Shown: piece by piece, positions 8,955-18,613 of the stretch
Layout of the letters: the number at the start of each line of letters is the position of its first letter
Position numbering within the stretch: the stretch's first letter is position 1
DNA from: Robertmurraya sp. FSL R5-0851
GTDB taxonomy: Bacteria; Bacillota; Bacilli; Bacillales; Cytobacillaceae
DNA length: 64,000 nucleotides
Reading direction: 5' to 3'
Assembly (NCBI RefSeq): GCF_038002965.1
Contig: NZ_JBBOOE010000002.1
Location: 372,001-436,000 of the forward strand
Notes under the pieces: model-generated
Seen by the model: only the letters and a program-made list of their open reading frames with translations
What the model was told of the DNA's origin: nothing
Database searches by the model: none
Position numbers and translations under genes: made by a program

Positions 8955-9551
8955 TTACATCATTCCTTTCAAATAGATGAAGCTGAAGATGAAGATCCAT
9001 ACTACATCTAGGAAGTGCCAGTAAATTGAAAAGATAAACGCTTTATTCGTTGTTTGAGGAGTCAACCCACGTTTCTTCACTTGCAAGATAATAAACCAAC
9101 CCCAGAATAGACCCAGTGTTACGTGTGCACCATGTGTTCCTAAGGTTGTTAATAGAATAGATGTAAATGCACTAGTTTGTATTCCAGCTCCTTCGTGTAT
9201 ATACGTAATGAACTCAAAAATTTCAACTCCTAAAAATCCTAAACCAAGAAGAAGGGTGATAGTAAAAAACATAATCATTGCATTTTGCTTCCCCATTCTC
9301 ATTGCGTGAATCCCAAGACCAACGGTGAAACTACTAGTTAACAGTAATAGTGTTTCTATGAGTACTGGACCAACTTGGAAAATCTCAGCTCCAGTAGGGC
9401 CGTTGCCTGTGCGGTTTACTAAGGTAAAATAGGTAGCAAATAGAGTGGCGAAAAGCATTATTTCCGACCCAAGGAAAATCTAGAAACCTAGTATATTTAT
9501 TTTGTTTTGTTCCGTGCTATATTCAAGTGGTAGTGATTGTTCAATTTTCAT
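8955..9551 (-). pseudogene. qoxC: Quinol oxidase subunit III, interrupted by an amber codon
   Basis: Subunit III of the aa3-600 quinol oxidase. The ATG at 9551 overlaps the qoxB stop (TAATG). Codons 1-23 end 'NKINILGF'; codon 24 is TAG (9480-9482), exactly where the family has a conserved Trp (usually 'GFWIFLG'), so a single TGG to TAG change explains it. After the stop the frame continues without error with 'LGSEIMLFATLFATYF' through five helices to 8955. Restart at Met 9458 would give a 167-residue protein missing most of helix 1. Nonsense mutation or a sequencing error are the two readings. Confidence 0.88.
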
Positions 9552-11482
9552 TAATTAGCACCTCTTATTTTTGTTTCTGTCCCATTAATTTCTTCAACAG
9601 AGATGTAATAACCATGATCCTGTTCAAATGAGCGATGAGCAATACAGGCTAGAATTCCAATCGTTGAAAGAATAGCAGGAATCCATAAACTAAATACTAA
9701 AGAAAATCCCCAAACCAAGAAGATACAACTCATGATAAATGGAACGCCACTTTTATTGGGCATAACCTTTAAATAATTCATGACCTTTTTTCTTCGCATT
9801 CCAAAATCCTTCACTTGATTGTACTTGAGGGACAACCGCAAAATTATATTCAGGGACTGGACTATGAGTAGCCCATTCTAGAGTCCGTGCATTCCATGGA
9901 TCTGAACTGATATCCCTAGATGCATATCGAGTGCTGTAGTATACGTTGTATACGATTAAAACAAAACCTATACCCATAATAATTGCTCCAATAAACGAAA
10001 CCATATTTAATGGACCAAAACCACTTTCTGCTGAGTACGTGTACATCCGACGTACCTGCCCCCATCTACACCAGTAACATACATAGGCATAAAGGCTAAT
10101 ACGAAGCCGATAGAGAGTATCCAAGCTGTCCATTTCCCAATTCTTTCATTCAGCATGAAACCAAACATTTTTGGCCAGTAGTACGTTAGACCGGCAAGCA
10201 TAGCAAAAACTACTCCAGGAATTATCACGTTGTGAAAATGGGCGACTAGGAACATTGTATTGTTATATTGGTAGTCAGCAGCTGACATCGCAAGCATAAC
10301 TCCGGTAACTCCTCCCAACGTAAAGAGCGGAATGAATAATAGAGCATAAAGCATTGGGGTAGTAATTTCTATTTTCCCTTTCCAAAGAGTTAACAGCCAG
10401 TTAAATATTTTAACCCCTGTCGGGACGGCAATCACCATGGTTGTGATCGAGAAGATACTGTTCGTTAATGCACCTTGTCCCATTGTAAAAAAATGGTGTG
10501 CCCATACTAAAAATGACATGATTGAAATAATGGCCATTGAAGCAACCATTGATTTATAACCATATAAATTACGCTGTGCAAAAGTTGAGATAACTTCACT
10601 ATAAATACCAAATGCAGGGAGTATTAAAATATATACTTCAGGATGTCCCCAAACCCAAAACAGGTTCGCCCAAAGCATCCCCATCCCCCCATTATCCAAT
10701 GTAAAGAAGTTTGTTCCAAATAATCGGTCCATTGTTCCCATCGCAAGAGCTACTGTTAACACAGGGAACGCGAAAACAAAAATGACATTGGCAATTAATG
10801 AAGACCAAGTGAACATTGGCATTTTCATTAAGGTCATGCCAGGCGTTCTCATTTTAAGAATAGTCGTAATCATGTTAATACCAGTTATTAAGGAACCAAT
10901 ACCAGATATCTGGATAGATATCATGTAGTAGTTTGTTCCAACGGATTTACTAAATTCATTCCCTGCAAGCGGGAAATAAGAAGTCCAACCTGCATCCGGT
11001 GAACCACCAATAACAAAAGAGATGTTAAATAACATCGCCCCCATAAAAAATAACCAAAAACTTAGCGCATTTAGTCGTGGAAATGCTACGTCACGAGCTC
11101 CGATTTGTAACGGCATTACAAAGTTCATTAAGGCAAAAATAAATGGCATCGCCATAAAGAAAATCATTACTATTCCATGTGTTGAAAAAATCTCGTTATA
11201 CTCCTGTGCATTGAGCAATTTGTTTTCGGGAGCAGAAAGTTGAGCACGCATCATAAGTGCGTCTACTCCACCTCTGAAAAGCATTAATAAAGCTAAAATC
11301 AAATACATAATACCGATTCGTTTATGATCAACAGTAGTTAACCATTCACGCCATAAATAGCCCCATTTTTTAAAATAGGTTAAACCAGCAATGATTGCAA
11401 TCACCGTAAGACCGATAGCTGCCATTGAAGCATAAATCGTAGGTGTTGGATTGGGTACAATAAACCGTTCAAAGAATTCCAT
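9551..11482 (-). pseudogene. qoxB: Quinol oxidase subunit I, two frameshifts
   Basis: Catalytic haem-copper subunit. The first part (11482 to ~10055) is clear: 'TTVDHKRIG', the low-spin haem His in '[10 protein letters not shown]', CuB ligands in '[12 protein letters not shown]' and 'AHHFFTMGQ', and the haem ligand pair in '[11 protein letters not shown]'. At a G5 run (complement of CCCCC near 10060) the frame changes: 'MYVTGVDGG' should go on into '[16 protein letters not shown]', which is present in the next frame to about 9765. There a second shift moves into the frame with 'MPNKSGVPFIMS', which ends at 9551. The start 11482 (after AGAAGGTG) is preferred over GTG 11494. All ~640 residues are present but in three frames. 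Confidence 0.88.
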
Positions 11483-11574
11483 CCATTGTTGCACCTTCTG
11501 AAAAATATTTTATTTCCTCATGCTTAAAATTAAAAACTAGTATATTCAACTCGAAATTACTCAAAAACTGATGA

Positions 11575-12441
11575 TTAATTCTTTGATTCATCATTGGAAG
11601 TCGCTGTTTCAGAGGATCCATTTTCTTCTGGAGGTGGGTTAAATTCTAAGTGAGTTCCCGTAAAGGTCATTTGCCCAAGATGACCAGGTTCTAATAAGTC
11701 ATTAAACTTTTTCTCAGTCAGTGGGTCAGCTGTTTCCTTAACTTCTTCTACCCATTCCTCAAATTCAACCTGAGACATCGCAGTTACATTGAAGGTATTT
11801 TCCGCAAATCCTTCCCCACTAAAGTTTACGTTTCGCCCCATAAATTCACCAGGTTCATCAGCGGCTAAGTGTAATGTATTAACCATGTTGCTCATTGCAT
11901 ATTTTTGGCCAGCAAGCTGTGGGATCCAAAAACTAGTAATTGGTCCGTAGGAATAAAGTTTGAACTCAATAGGTCTATCAGTTGGAATATATAAGTAATT
12001 AACCGTCTCAATATCTTCTTCAGGGTAACTAAAATGCCATTTCCAATTAGAAGACGAAGCATAAATGACTAAAGGCTCTTGATCTTCGTATCCTTTTAGT
12101 GTTGCTTCAACAATATAGTTACTTTGAACAGATACAAACGAAAGATAGGCAACTATTAGAACCGGTACCCCTACACAGACCGCTTCAACCCATGCATTCC
12201 CCTCAATATAGGGCGGTTCATCAGATGGACTTTGTTTAGAAGCACGGAATTTAACTAACATGTAGATTAATAGTGCCAAAACAACAATGACAATAAATGC
12301 CATGATCCCCATTGTCAAAAGGATGTCACTCGCAAGTCTCTCAGCTTGAGGACCTTTCGGATCTAATACCGTTAGTTGTTGACATCCTGTTAGCACTGTG
12401 GCAATAGTTATAAACGTTAACACTCCGCATTTAAATTTCAT
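11575..12441 (-). CDS. qoxA: Quinol oxidase subunit II, lipoprotein
   Basis: Subunit II of the aa3-600 menaquinol oxidase. A lipoprotein signal ends at 'LTGCQQ' (Cys ~20), two membrane helices follow ('ILLTMGIMAFIVIVVLALL' and a second near residue 90), then the extracytoplasmic cupredoxin-fold domain with 'SSSNWKWHFSYPEE' and 'ITSFWIPQLAGQKYAM'. The CuA ligands of cytochrome c oxidases are absent ('NFSGEGFAENTF' replaces the CxxxCxxxH loop), which marks it as a quinol oxidase. The start ATG 12441 follows GAAAGGAG. It is the first gene of qoxABCD and is intact. Confidence 0.92.
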   Translation of the reverse strand: MKFKCGVLTFITIATVLTGCQQLTVLDPKGPQAERLASDILLTMGIMAFIVIVVLALLIYMLVKFRASKQSPSDEPPYIEGNAWVEAVCVGVPVLIVAYLSFVSVQSNYIVEATLKGYEDQEPLVIYASSSNWKWHFSYPEEDIETVNYLYIPTDRPIEFKLYSYGPITSFWIPQLAGQKYAMSNMVNTLHLAADEPGEFMGRNVNFSGEGFAENTFNVTAMSQVEFEEWVEEVKETADPLTEKKFNDLLEPGHLGQMTFTGTHLEFNPPPEENGSSETATSNDESKN

Positions 12442-12605
12442 GTAAATACTCCTTTCATAATCAATAATCGTAATTCATGGATTATAAGAGTTTTAATGTA
12501 TAGATCTTACAATGAACTTCAGTTTGTTATACTATCATTCAAGTATTGAGAATTTGTGAAGAATTGAATTTGTCACAAATTCGACAATAGTCTTTAACAC
12601 AAAAA

Positions 12606-12652
12606 AACAAACGAGCATTTAGGCTTGACACATGCCTCATTGCTCGTTTGTT
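12606..12652 (-). terminator. Long hairpin with U-tract upstream of qoxA
   Basis: AACAAACGAGCA (12606-12617) pairs perfectly with TGCTCGTTTGTT (12641-12652); an inner AGGC/GCCT pair extends the stem. Read on the minus strand it is followed by TTTTTTT, the form of an intrinsic terminator. It lies 165 nt upstream of qoxA in the same direction, so it is either the terminator of a lost upstream gene or an attenuator in the qox leader. Confidence 0.7.
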
Positions 12653-12986
12653 ATTAAATTTTATATAAAGGGTATTTAAATTTTTGATTTTTTATATAGA
12701 TTTTCTCCGTTTTTTGAAAATTGCCATATATAGTAGTTACAGGTTACTTAACTATTTGCAAGACAGCTTCACAATTCTAACGACCGTTACAACATACTCC
12801 ACAGCAAAAGGATGTATTCCTACATAAGTTTTCTCGTTTTTTTCTTAGTTCAATAACTTCAATAAAGGCATAAGAATCCTTAACAAACTCAAATTGGGAT
12901 ACTATATATGTATATGAACGAAAATAAAAGTCCTTCATAGGCTATAGATGTATACCTATACATTAAATAATTGGAGGGGCTTAAAG

Positions 12987-13499
12987 TTGATCATACCTGC
13001 GATCGATGTTCAATTAATAAACGAACATTTGACAACTCATGAAGGTGTTTTATATAAACTAAGAATTTACTATTACCAAACAAAGAATCTTAATTTAAAA
13101 CAAATCATTCAAAAGCAATATATGGTTATGTTGGATCATGTCAGAGTAATGCTAGAACTCCTAGATCCAAATCGAACAAAAGAAGTAAAACTTGAACCTA
13201 TTCAATTTGAAATAGTTCCATCCTCTCTTGAAGGATCTACTTCTGAACAAGATAAACCTATAGCTATTGAAGGAAGAGCTACCGCTCAAAATATGTCCAA
13301 TATGAACTTCATGTCTGCGCTAATGATGAAGAATCCTAATGTAAAAGCAATCCACAAGGAAATGTCTTTACAACAAGGAAAGCTTCAAGAGTTGTATTCG
13401 AATTTTATCACTAGATCATTTAACCAAGAACCACCTATGTCTTCTAAAGAAGCACAGCAAAACATAATAAACCGTCACAAACATCTGTTAATGGATTAA
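12987..13499 (+). CDS. Unrecognised alpha-helical protein, possibly spore-coat related
   Basis: A ~170-residue soluble protein that I do not firmly recognise. The TTG at 12987 is chosen because GGAGGGG (12973-12979) lies 7 nt before it; the open frame reaches 12948 but without a ribosome-binding site. The N-terminal half is helical ('LINEHLTTHEGVLYKLRIYY'), a Pro/Ser/Glu-rich linker follows, and a second helical part has Met-rich 'NMSNMNFMSALMMKN'. This two-helical-region layout recalls CotF-type coat proteins and small ferritin-like helices, but no metal ligands are clear. It has no obvious partner genes. Confidence 0.6.
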   Translation: MIIPAIDVQLINEHLTTHEGVLYKLRIYYYQTKNLNLKQIIQKQYMVMLDHVRVMLELLDPNRTKEVKLEPIQFEIVPSSLEGSTSEQDKPIAIEGRATAQNMSNMNFMSALMMKNPNVKAIHKEMSLQQGKLQELYSNFITRSFNQEPPMSSKEAQQNIINRHKHLLMD

Positions 13500-13738
13500 T
13501 AAATCTTGATAAGTTAAGACCACTTATCCTATACTCCCTCTTATCTAGGGAGTGCCTCTTACTTTATATTTCCAACACATAGTCCCCAATTAAGTTAAAG
13601 TTATATTAAAGTATGAAGGATTAAGTTAGAATACGGTAAGCCAAATAGGGCCAACCTATTTGATAGTATTTCGTATTTAAAGTAAAGGTAAATTTTATGT
13701 ATTAAAACTCGTGAATAAAATGAAATGAATTTTTAAAA

Positions 13739-13766
13739 AGGGAACAATCTTTTAAGATTGTCCCCT
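13739..13766. terminator. Terminator of the cell wall hydrolase gene
   Basis: A hairpin with ACAATCTT (13744-13751) pairing with AAGATTGT (13754-13761) and flanking G/C pairs (GGGA/TCCC). On the minus strand it ends in CTTTTTAAAA just after the hydrolase stop. Confidence 0.75.
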
Positions 13767-13780
13767 TTAATACATTATTC

Positions 13781-14374
13781 TTACCTTGCAAAAACATGAT
13801 TTCCAATTCTAGCTGTCACAGGTCGAGATAATATCCATGAATTTGTAGAAGTATCAGGATTATAGAAAAACAATGAGCCCCCACCTTTACCCATTAAGGC
13901 AATTGCTTCATTAACAGCTCTTTTGGATTCAGCATCAGCCGGCTTATTAATTTCACCGTTTGCTACAGGAGTAAACGCATAATATCCATTTGATATTTGA
14001 TAAATAACTCCACGGACCGAATTAGGGAACTGGTCACTTTTTACACGGTTAAGAATGACAACCGCTACTGCCACTTTTCCAGCGTACGGTTCACCTACAG
14101 CCTCTGCACGAACTAAACGTGCCATTAAATCTTTATCTGCTGCTGAAATTGGAGAGTTTGGTAGTGTTATATTTTGTCCTGCAATAAGTGGCTTACTATT
14201 ATTTGCACTCATTAAACTATTTAAAGGAATGCCGAAACCTGTAGCTATTTTCCAATATGTTTGACCAGATTTAACTGTATATGTTGTTGCAGCCTCAGTT
14301 TGATTTGTTAATGTAAATGATGAAATGGATAACATAAGTCCAGCTGCTACTATCAGTTTTTTAAATTTATTCAA
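13781..14374 (-). CDS. Cell wall hydrolase with LysM domain (SleB/CwlJ family)
   Basis: A secreted peptidoglycan lytic enzyme of the hydrolase_2 (SleB/CwlJ) family. A signal peptide (residues 1-28, ending 'TEAA') precedes one LysM module ('YTVKSGQTYWKIATGFGIPL' through 'PLIAGQNITLP') and the catalytic domain beginning 'KDLMARLVRAEAVGEPYAGK' with the conserved Glu of 'RAEA' and 'AVVILNRV', then 'FTPVANGEI' and 'LFFYNPDTS'. At 197 residues this is like YkvT-type proteins rather than the longer SleB. It may act in germination or cortex turnover; the specific stage cannot be told. The start has AGGAGGTTATTGACTTG-like spacing. Confidence 0.88.
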   Translation of the reverse strand: MNKFKKLIVAAGLMLSISSFTLTNQTEAATTYTVKSGQTYWKIATGFGIPLNSLMSANNSKPLIAGQNITLPNSPISAADKDLMARLVRAEAVGEPYAGKVAVAVVILNRVKSDQFPNSVRGVIYQISNGYYAFTPVANGEINKPADAESKRAVNEAIALMGKGGGSLFFYNPDTSTNSWILSRPVTARIGNHVFAR

Positions 14375-15050
14375 GTCAATAACCTCCTAGTAGTCGTTTC
14401 TCTGTCTACTATTAGGCTATCAGATGTAACATTCCTATTGTTTGTACAAAAAATGGAAGTGGGCAATCTAGTCCATCCAAACCCAGGCTAGTAAAGTATT
14501 AATATATCCTTAGGAAATATTCTCCACATATTTATTTTCACCTAAAAGTTTGCTATTTAGTATAATTTTGGTTTAAATTTTACAACTGTGAATGCATTGT
14601 AACAACTGAATGTTATTTGTTATTATCACCATCTTCATTCGCATTTGCCACCCTTCTTTACAAGTAACAATCGAACTTCCAACACTAACATTTTAATTTT
14701 CCCCTTATAGAAGCTTTTCTTCACACTGTTTCAAAAGACAGATTTGCAAGGAGCTTATGCCTTTTAAATACTTCTCCCCTATCTCCCTAAATACAACAAA
14801 TAGCTTTAGGCGAATATTTTGATTAAATAACTATATATGCTCCTTCCACCTTAAAATAATTATGCTTCTCTCATAGGATTTAACTGAAGATACCTTTAGA
14901 TATTGGCGTTCATATTTAATTAACTGCTATCTCTCAATCAATCTTATATCCGTACAGGTGGCTAAATTATTATTTGTGCTGAGAAATTCACTTAAAGAAG
15001 AATGAGTTGTGTAATTTTTTAAGAAACTATTTTAAGGAGCTGGAGACAGT
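14375..15050. other. Long AT-rich spacer between divergent cell-wall genes
   Basis: A 676-nt stretch between the SleB-type gene (minus) and the LysM gene (plus). I looked for a c-di-AMP-type riboswitch core, which often precedes cell-wall genes in Bacillus, and did not see one. No convincing gene or repeat was found; promoters for both genes presumably lie here. Confidence 0.5.
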
Positions 15051-17063
15051 ATGGACAAATACAAGAGGTATGAGATTAGGTTGATAAAAAATGACGAGTA
15101 CGAAATTGTTATTTACTTAGCCGATCACTTATCGGAGTTTGCTAATGAATTAGGCACGTTACCTAGAGAAAGAAAAGATGTAGTTGCGCTAGCAAAACAG
15201 ATTATTGGAGAACGCTACCCTAATATCAAGGTTACGATGGTAAAAGTTATCATTGGTGGAATTGCAGTTACATCTCTTCCTTTAATGGGTGGGGATGAAT
15301 CTTCTGTACAAGCAGCCACTTCTACAGCATCCACTAATCAAGTATCACAAGATGGCTCGATATATTATCAGGTTAATTCTGGTGACACCCTTTGGAGTGT
15401 ATCGAGGAATTTTAATACAACGGTTAATAATATTAAACGAGCAAACAGTTTAACTTCTGATATCTTACAACTTAATCAGAGACTGATTATTCCAAAAGCA
15501 TTCCATAAAGTAGAAAAAGGTGACTATTTAACAGTACTTGCAAGAGACTACAGAACTACGGTTAATGCTATTAAGGAAGCCAATCGTTTAACTAGTGATA
15601 GTATCCAGCTTGGGCAAGTATTGATTATCCCAGTGTTGATTGAGGGACAAACTATACTTCAACCAACAACTTCGCCCCCTACACAACCCACACAAACAAA
15701 TACGTATACTGTGGTCGCCGGTGACACTTTATATTCCATTGTTCAACGCTTTGGTACAACATTAGAAGCTATACGTGCTACAAATAATTTAACTACTGAC
15801 TTGTTGACAATTGGACAAACCTTGACACTACCCCCAAACACACCTGCACCAACAGCACCTATCCCGGAACAGGTTACCAGGAATTATACGGTTGTTGGAG
15901 GAGACAGTTTATCCGTGATTGCAAAGCGTTTTGGAACGACAGTAGAGGCATTGCGAAGTGCTAACTACTTAACAACGGATTTATTAAAAATTGGGCAGGT
16001 CTTAGTCATACCTAGTAGGAATACAACAACTGAAATTCCAGCAGGTGCGAATGAACAAGCTACACCAACTGCCCCATCAACATATACAGTAGTCGCAGGG
16101 GACAATTTATGGAATATCGCGCAACGATTTGGAACTACCGTCGCACTTATTAGAAGTACAAATAATCTAGGAACCGATTTATTGCGAATTGGGCAAATAC
16201 TCAACATACCAACAAGAACAAACGAGACACAACCAACACCAAGTCTTGAACCTAATGAAACTAAAACGCCAACTCCGATTACTAATACCGAAGAACGAAA
16301 TACGTTTACTTATTCTGTGAGATCAGGAGATACACTTTCTGTTATCGCCCAACGGTTTGGAGTATCAGTTGATAATATTCGTTCAACCAATAACTTGAAC
16401 TCAGATATCTTACAGGTAGGACAAGCTTTAACCATACCAAACGGCATTAATGCACCAGCTCAAACTAGCGAAAATACATTGACCTATTTAACACACACTG
16501 TAGTATCAGGGGATAATATTTGGGACTTAAGTGTCCGTTACGGAATTCCACAGAGTGAACTTTTACGAGTAAATAATTTAACGATCACCAGTATGCTTAC
16601 ATTAGGACAGAGGCTTAAAATTCCAGTTCATAATATTGCCGTAAAACCAGTTGTAAGCGAAAAGCACGGTGAATTTTTGGATTGGTGGACCGAGGCCCAG
16701 TATGTTTTCACTATCGGAAAAACAGTAAAGGTTACAGATTTGGCAACAGGGAAGTTTTTCAATATTACCCGCACTATTGGTGCAAACCATGCTGACAGTG
16801 AAACGCCTACCATTAATGACACTAACATTGCTAAGTCTATATGGGGAGGTTATTCATGGACACCTAGAGCTGTTATTCTCGAAATAGAAGGTAGAAAAAT
16901 TGCTGCTAGCATGAGCTTTATGCCTCATGATCGTGAATATATCGCTAATAACGGTATAACCGGGCATTTCGATGTGTATTTTAGTAACTCTACACGTCAC
17001 GTAGATGGGAAACCCGACGCCTCTCATCAAGCCCAAGTTGAGCGGGCAGCAGGCCTAAGATAA
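15051..17063 (+). CDS. Large LysM-repeat protein, seven LysM modules
   Basis: A 670-residue cell-wall-binding protein. An N-terminal ~70-residue region begins 'MDKYKRYEIRLIKNDEYEIV', then a hydrophobic stretch ('VIIGGIAVTSLPLMGG'). Seven LysM modules follow at about residues 104-147, 159-202, 220-262, 279-325, 343-390, 425-465 and 482-530, each of the form 'YTVVxGDxLxxIAQRFGTT', separated by Pro/Thr linkers. The C-terminal ~130 residues begin 'HGEFLDWWTEA', have 'HFDVYFSNSTRHVDGKPD' and end 'QAQVERAAGLR'; this domain is seen with LysM proteins in Bacillaceae but has no established activity. The start ATG follows AAGGAGCTGG. A terminator lies just downstream, so it is monocistronic. Confidence 0.88.
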   Translation: MDKYKRYEIRLIKNDEYEIVIYLADHLSEFANELGTLPRERKDVVALAKQIIGERYPNIKVTMVKVIIGGIAVTSLPLMGGDESSVQAATSTASTNQVSQDGSIYYQVNSGDTLWSVSRNFNTTVNNIKRANSLTSDILQLNQRLIIPKAFHKVEKGDYLTVLARDYRTTVNAIKEANRLTSDSIQLGQVLIIPVLIEGQTILQPTTSPPTQPTQTNTYTVVAGDTLYSIVQRFGTTLEAIRATNNLTTDLLTIGQTLTLPPNTPAPTAPIPEQVTRNYTVVGGDSLSVIAKRFGTTVEALRSANYLTTDLLKIGQVLVIPSRNTTTEIPAGANEQATPTAPSTYTVVAGDNLWNIAQRFGTTVALIRSTNNLGTDLLRIGQILNIPTRTNETQPTPSLEPNETKTPTPITNTEERNTFTYSVRSGDTLSVIAQRFGVSVDNIRSTNNLNSDILQVGQALTIPNGINAPAQTSENTLTYLTHTVVSGDNIWDLSVRYGIPQSELLRVNNLTITSMLTLGQRLKIPVHNIAVKPVVSEKHGEFLDWWTEAQYVFTIGKTVKVTDLATGKFFNITRTIGANHADSETPTINDTNIAKSIWGGYSWTPRAVILEIEGRKIAASMSFMPHDREYIANNGITGHFDVYFSNSTRHVDGKPDASHQAQVERAAGLR

Positions 17064-17067
17064 AATC

Positions 17068-17103
17068 AAAGAAGAGCTCCCTTCGAAAAGGGAGTTCTTC
17101 TTT
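17068..17103 (+). terminator. Terminator of the LysM-repeat gene
   Basis: A 16-bp stem with one G.T pair (17068-17083 with 17088-17103, loop CGAA) starts 4 nt past the stop codon and ends in a T-rich tail. Confidence 0.9.
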
Positions 17104-17288
17104 GTAAGGGTCGTTTTCTGAATTTTCTTCTTCCAATTCCCAGTTACCTATCAATAGTGAGAAAAAAATACAAAATTCTTCTAAAATCTCAATTAAATAT
17201 CGGGAACGTTTATCTCCATTTTTATAGGTTGTAAATAACCAACTACTTACCAGACGTAATAGTTAAACTCAGCCTTTTAGAAAAAAAA

Positions 17289-17564
17289 TTACGTAAGGAG
17301 CAGTTGTTCAATTTGCTGTTGATTTATTTCAAACCCAATAAATATTTGTGTTTTGTTAAACAAACCGGAAAATCCCTTCTTTTTTAAAATAAAAGCAGGA
17401 ACAATTCGCACACCTGTACGATCAATCATTTCTGCTTCTTTTTCAGGGAGTATTGTAAGATCATATTCAGTGTAAGCAATATGGTGTTGCGAAAGAAACT
17501 CCTTCGCTACCTTACAATCTAGTCAAGTTGGTCTTGTATATAATTCAATCGACATCTTTGACAT
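17289..17564 (-). pseudogene. Glutaredoxin-like protein with TGA at the first active-site Cys
   Basis: A 92-codon thioredoxin-fold frame starting at ATG 17564 (AAAGGAG upstream). It reads 'MSKMSIELYTRPT', then TGA at codon 14 (17523-17525), then 'LDCKVAKEFLSQ', 'YTEYDLTILPEKEAEM' and 'GVRIVPAFI' (cis-Pro) to TAA. The TGA falls exactly where the family has the first Cys of the CxxC active site ('RPTCxDCK'). The rest of the frame is clean. The simplest reading is a TGC/TGT to TGA nonsense change. UxxC selenocysteine is formally possible, but most Bacillaceae lack selenocysteine machinery and I did not identify a SECIS hairpin. Confidence 0.75.
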
Positions 17565-17775
17565 CCTTAACACTCCTTTCCCTATTATTATTATTGATTT
17601 ATAAATGGGAAATACTCATCTGTTAAAAAAGGGGCATTGTTCAGAGGCCACCTTTATGTACCCCCATTCTTTCTTATACATCTTGTCCAGAAATACAAGT
17701 TAAAGGTCAAGAGAAATTGAATTAAGTGGAGTTACAATAGAAGTTAACGGTCATGCTATAAAAGAGGTGATAAAT

Positions 17776-18537
17776 ATGAATGTAGAACACGGACATGATC
17801 ATAACAAAATTGATCTTAAACACAATGATTACAGTATTGATAGCGAATTAAATGTAGAATGGAAGGTCTATCCTGAAAAAACCATACCTAACAAAGATGT
17901 AGAAATCTCCATAACCATTAAAGACAAACATGGATATTCTGCTACTTCCTTTGCTGTTATTCATGAGAAACAAATGCATTTATTAGCAATAAGTAAAGAC
18001 CTGTCATCCTTTCAGCACCTTCATCCTGAGTACAGGGGTGAGGGGCAATTTGTGGTGAAAACTCAATTCCCTAAAGCAGGCAGTTATAGATTATTTGCAG
18101 ACTTCATGCCGGAAAATGGCTCCCAGCAGTTAGCAACTTTTGATATACAGACCACAGGTAAAGAAACCAAAGAGATGATTATACCAGACAAAGAATTTAA
18201 TAAAACAGTTAATGACTTGCACTTCGAGCTTAAATTTAAGGCTTTGACAGCACACCAACATTTACAGATGGCTTTTACAGTAAAAGATGCTAATAGTATG
18301 GAACCAATTGAACTTGAAACATATCTTGGTTCTGCAGGTCACGTGGTGATTGTTAGCGAAGATTTAGAAATTTTCTTGCATGTTCACCCTACTGATGAAA
18401 CCAGTATAGAGCAAACTGTCTCATACACGACTTCATTTCCAGCACCTGGTATTTATAAGATGTGGGGGCAATTTAAATTTAAGGGTAACTTGTATACGGT
18501 TCCTTTTGTGATCCCTGTTCCTCATGAACTAATCTAG
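17776..18537 (+). CDS. His-containing two-domain beta-sandwich protein (YtkA/FixH-like)
   Basis: A ~253-residue protein I cannot name. The start is ATG 17776 with AGAGGTG upstream (in-frame GTG 17767 lies inside that ribosome-binding site). The N-terminus is His-rich ('VEHGHDHNKIDLKHND'). Two repeats of an immunoglobulin-like or YtkA-type fold follow; each has a 'HLHPEY' or 'HVHPTDE' His motif and 'FPKAGSYRLFADF' or 'FPAPGIYKMWGQF'. Such proteins occur beside metal-resistance genes in Firmicutes, and the paired His motifs hint at copper or zinc binding. There is no signal peptide, so the location is uncertain. A perfect terminator overlaps the stop codon. Confidence 0.7.
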   Translation: MNVEHGHDHNKIDLKHNDYSIDSELNVEWKVYPEKTIPNKDVEISITIKDKHGYSATSFAVIHEKQMHLLAISKDLSSFQHLHPEYRGEGQFVVKTQFPKAGSYRLFADFMPENGSQQLATFDIQTTGKETKEMIIPDKEFNKTVNDLHFELKFKALTAHQHLQMAFTVKDANSMEPIELETYLGSAGHVVIVSEDLEIFLHVHPTDETSIEQTVSYTTSFPAPGIYKMWGQFKFKGNLYTVPFVIPVPHELI

Positions 18538-18568
18538 AAAAGCACACCTGGCACCTGTTTGCTTTTCT
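18536..18568 (+). terminator. Terminator overlapping the stop codon of the YtkA/FixH-like gene
   Basis: AGAAAAGCA (18536-18544) pairs perfectly with TGCTTTTCT (18560-18568); the first bases belong to the TAG stop. Confidence 0.75.
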
Positions 18569-18613
18569 TAATGTTAATAATACTTATTTTCCTGACAAAA
18601 AGGAGGATAGATC

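Noticed and set aside
14375..15050. Possible c-di-AMP riboswitch before cell-wall genes
   Set aside because: The conserved riboswitch core was not found.
15051..17063. Repeat array resembling tandem DNA repeats
   Set aside because: The repeats are LysM protein modules with diverged codons, not a DNA repeat or CRISPR array.
17640..17766. Heavy-metal-binding peptide remnant upstream of the His-rich gene
   Set aside because: No stable frame; the 'CPEIQVKGQEK' similarity is too short.
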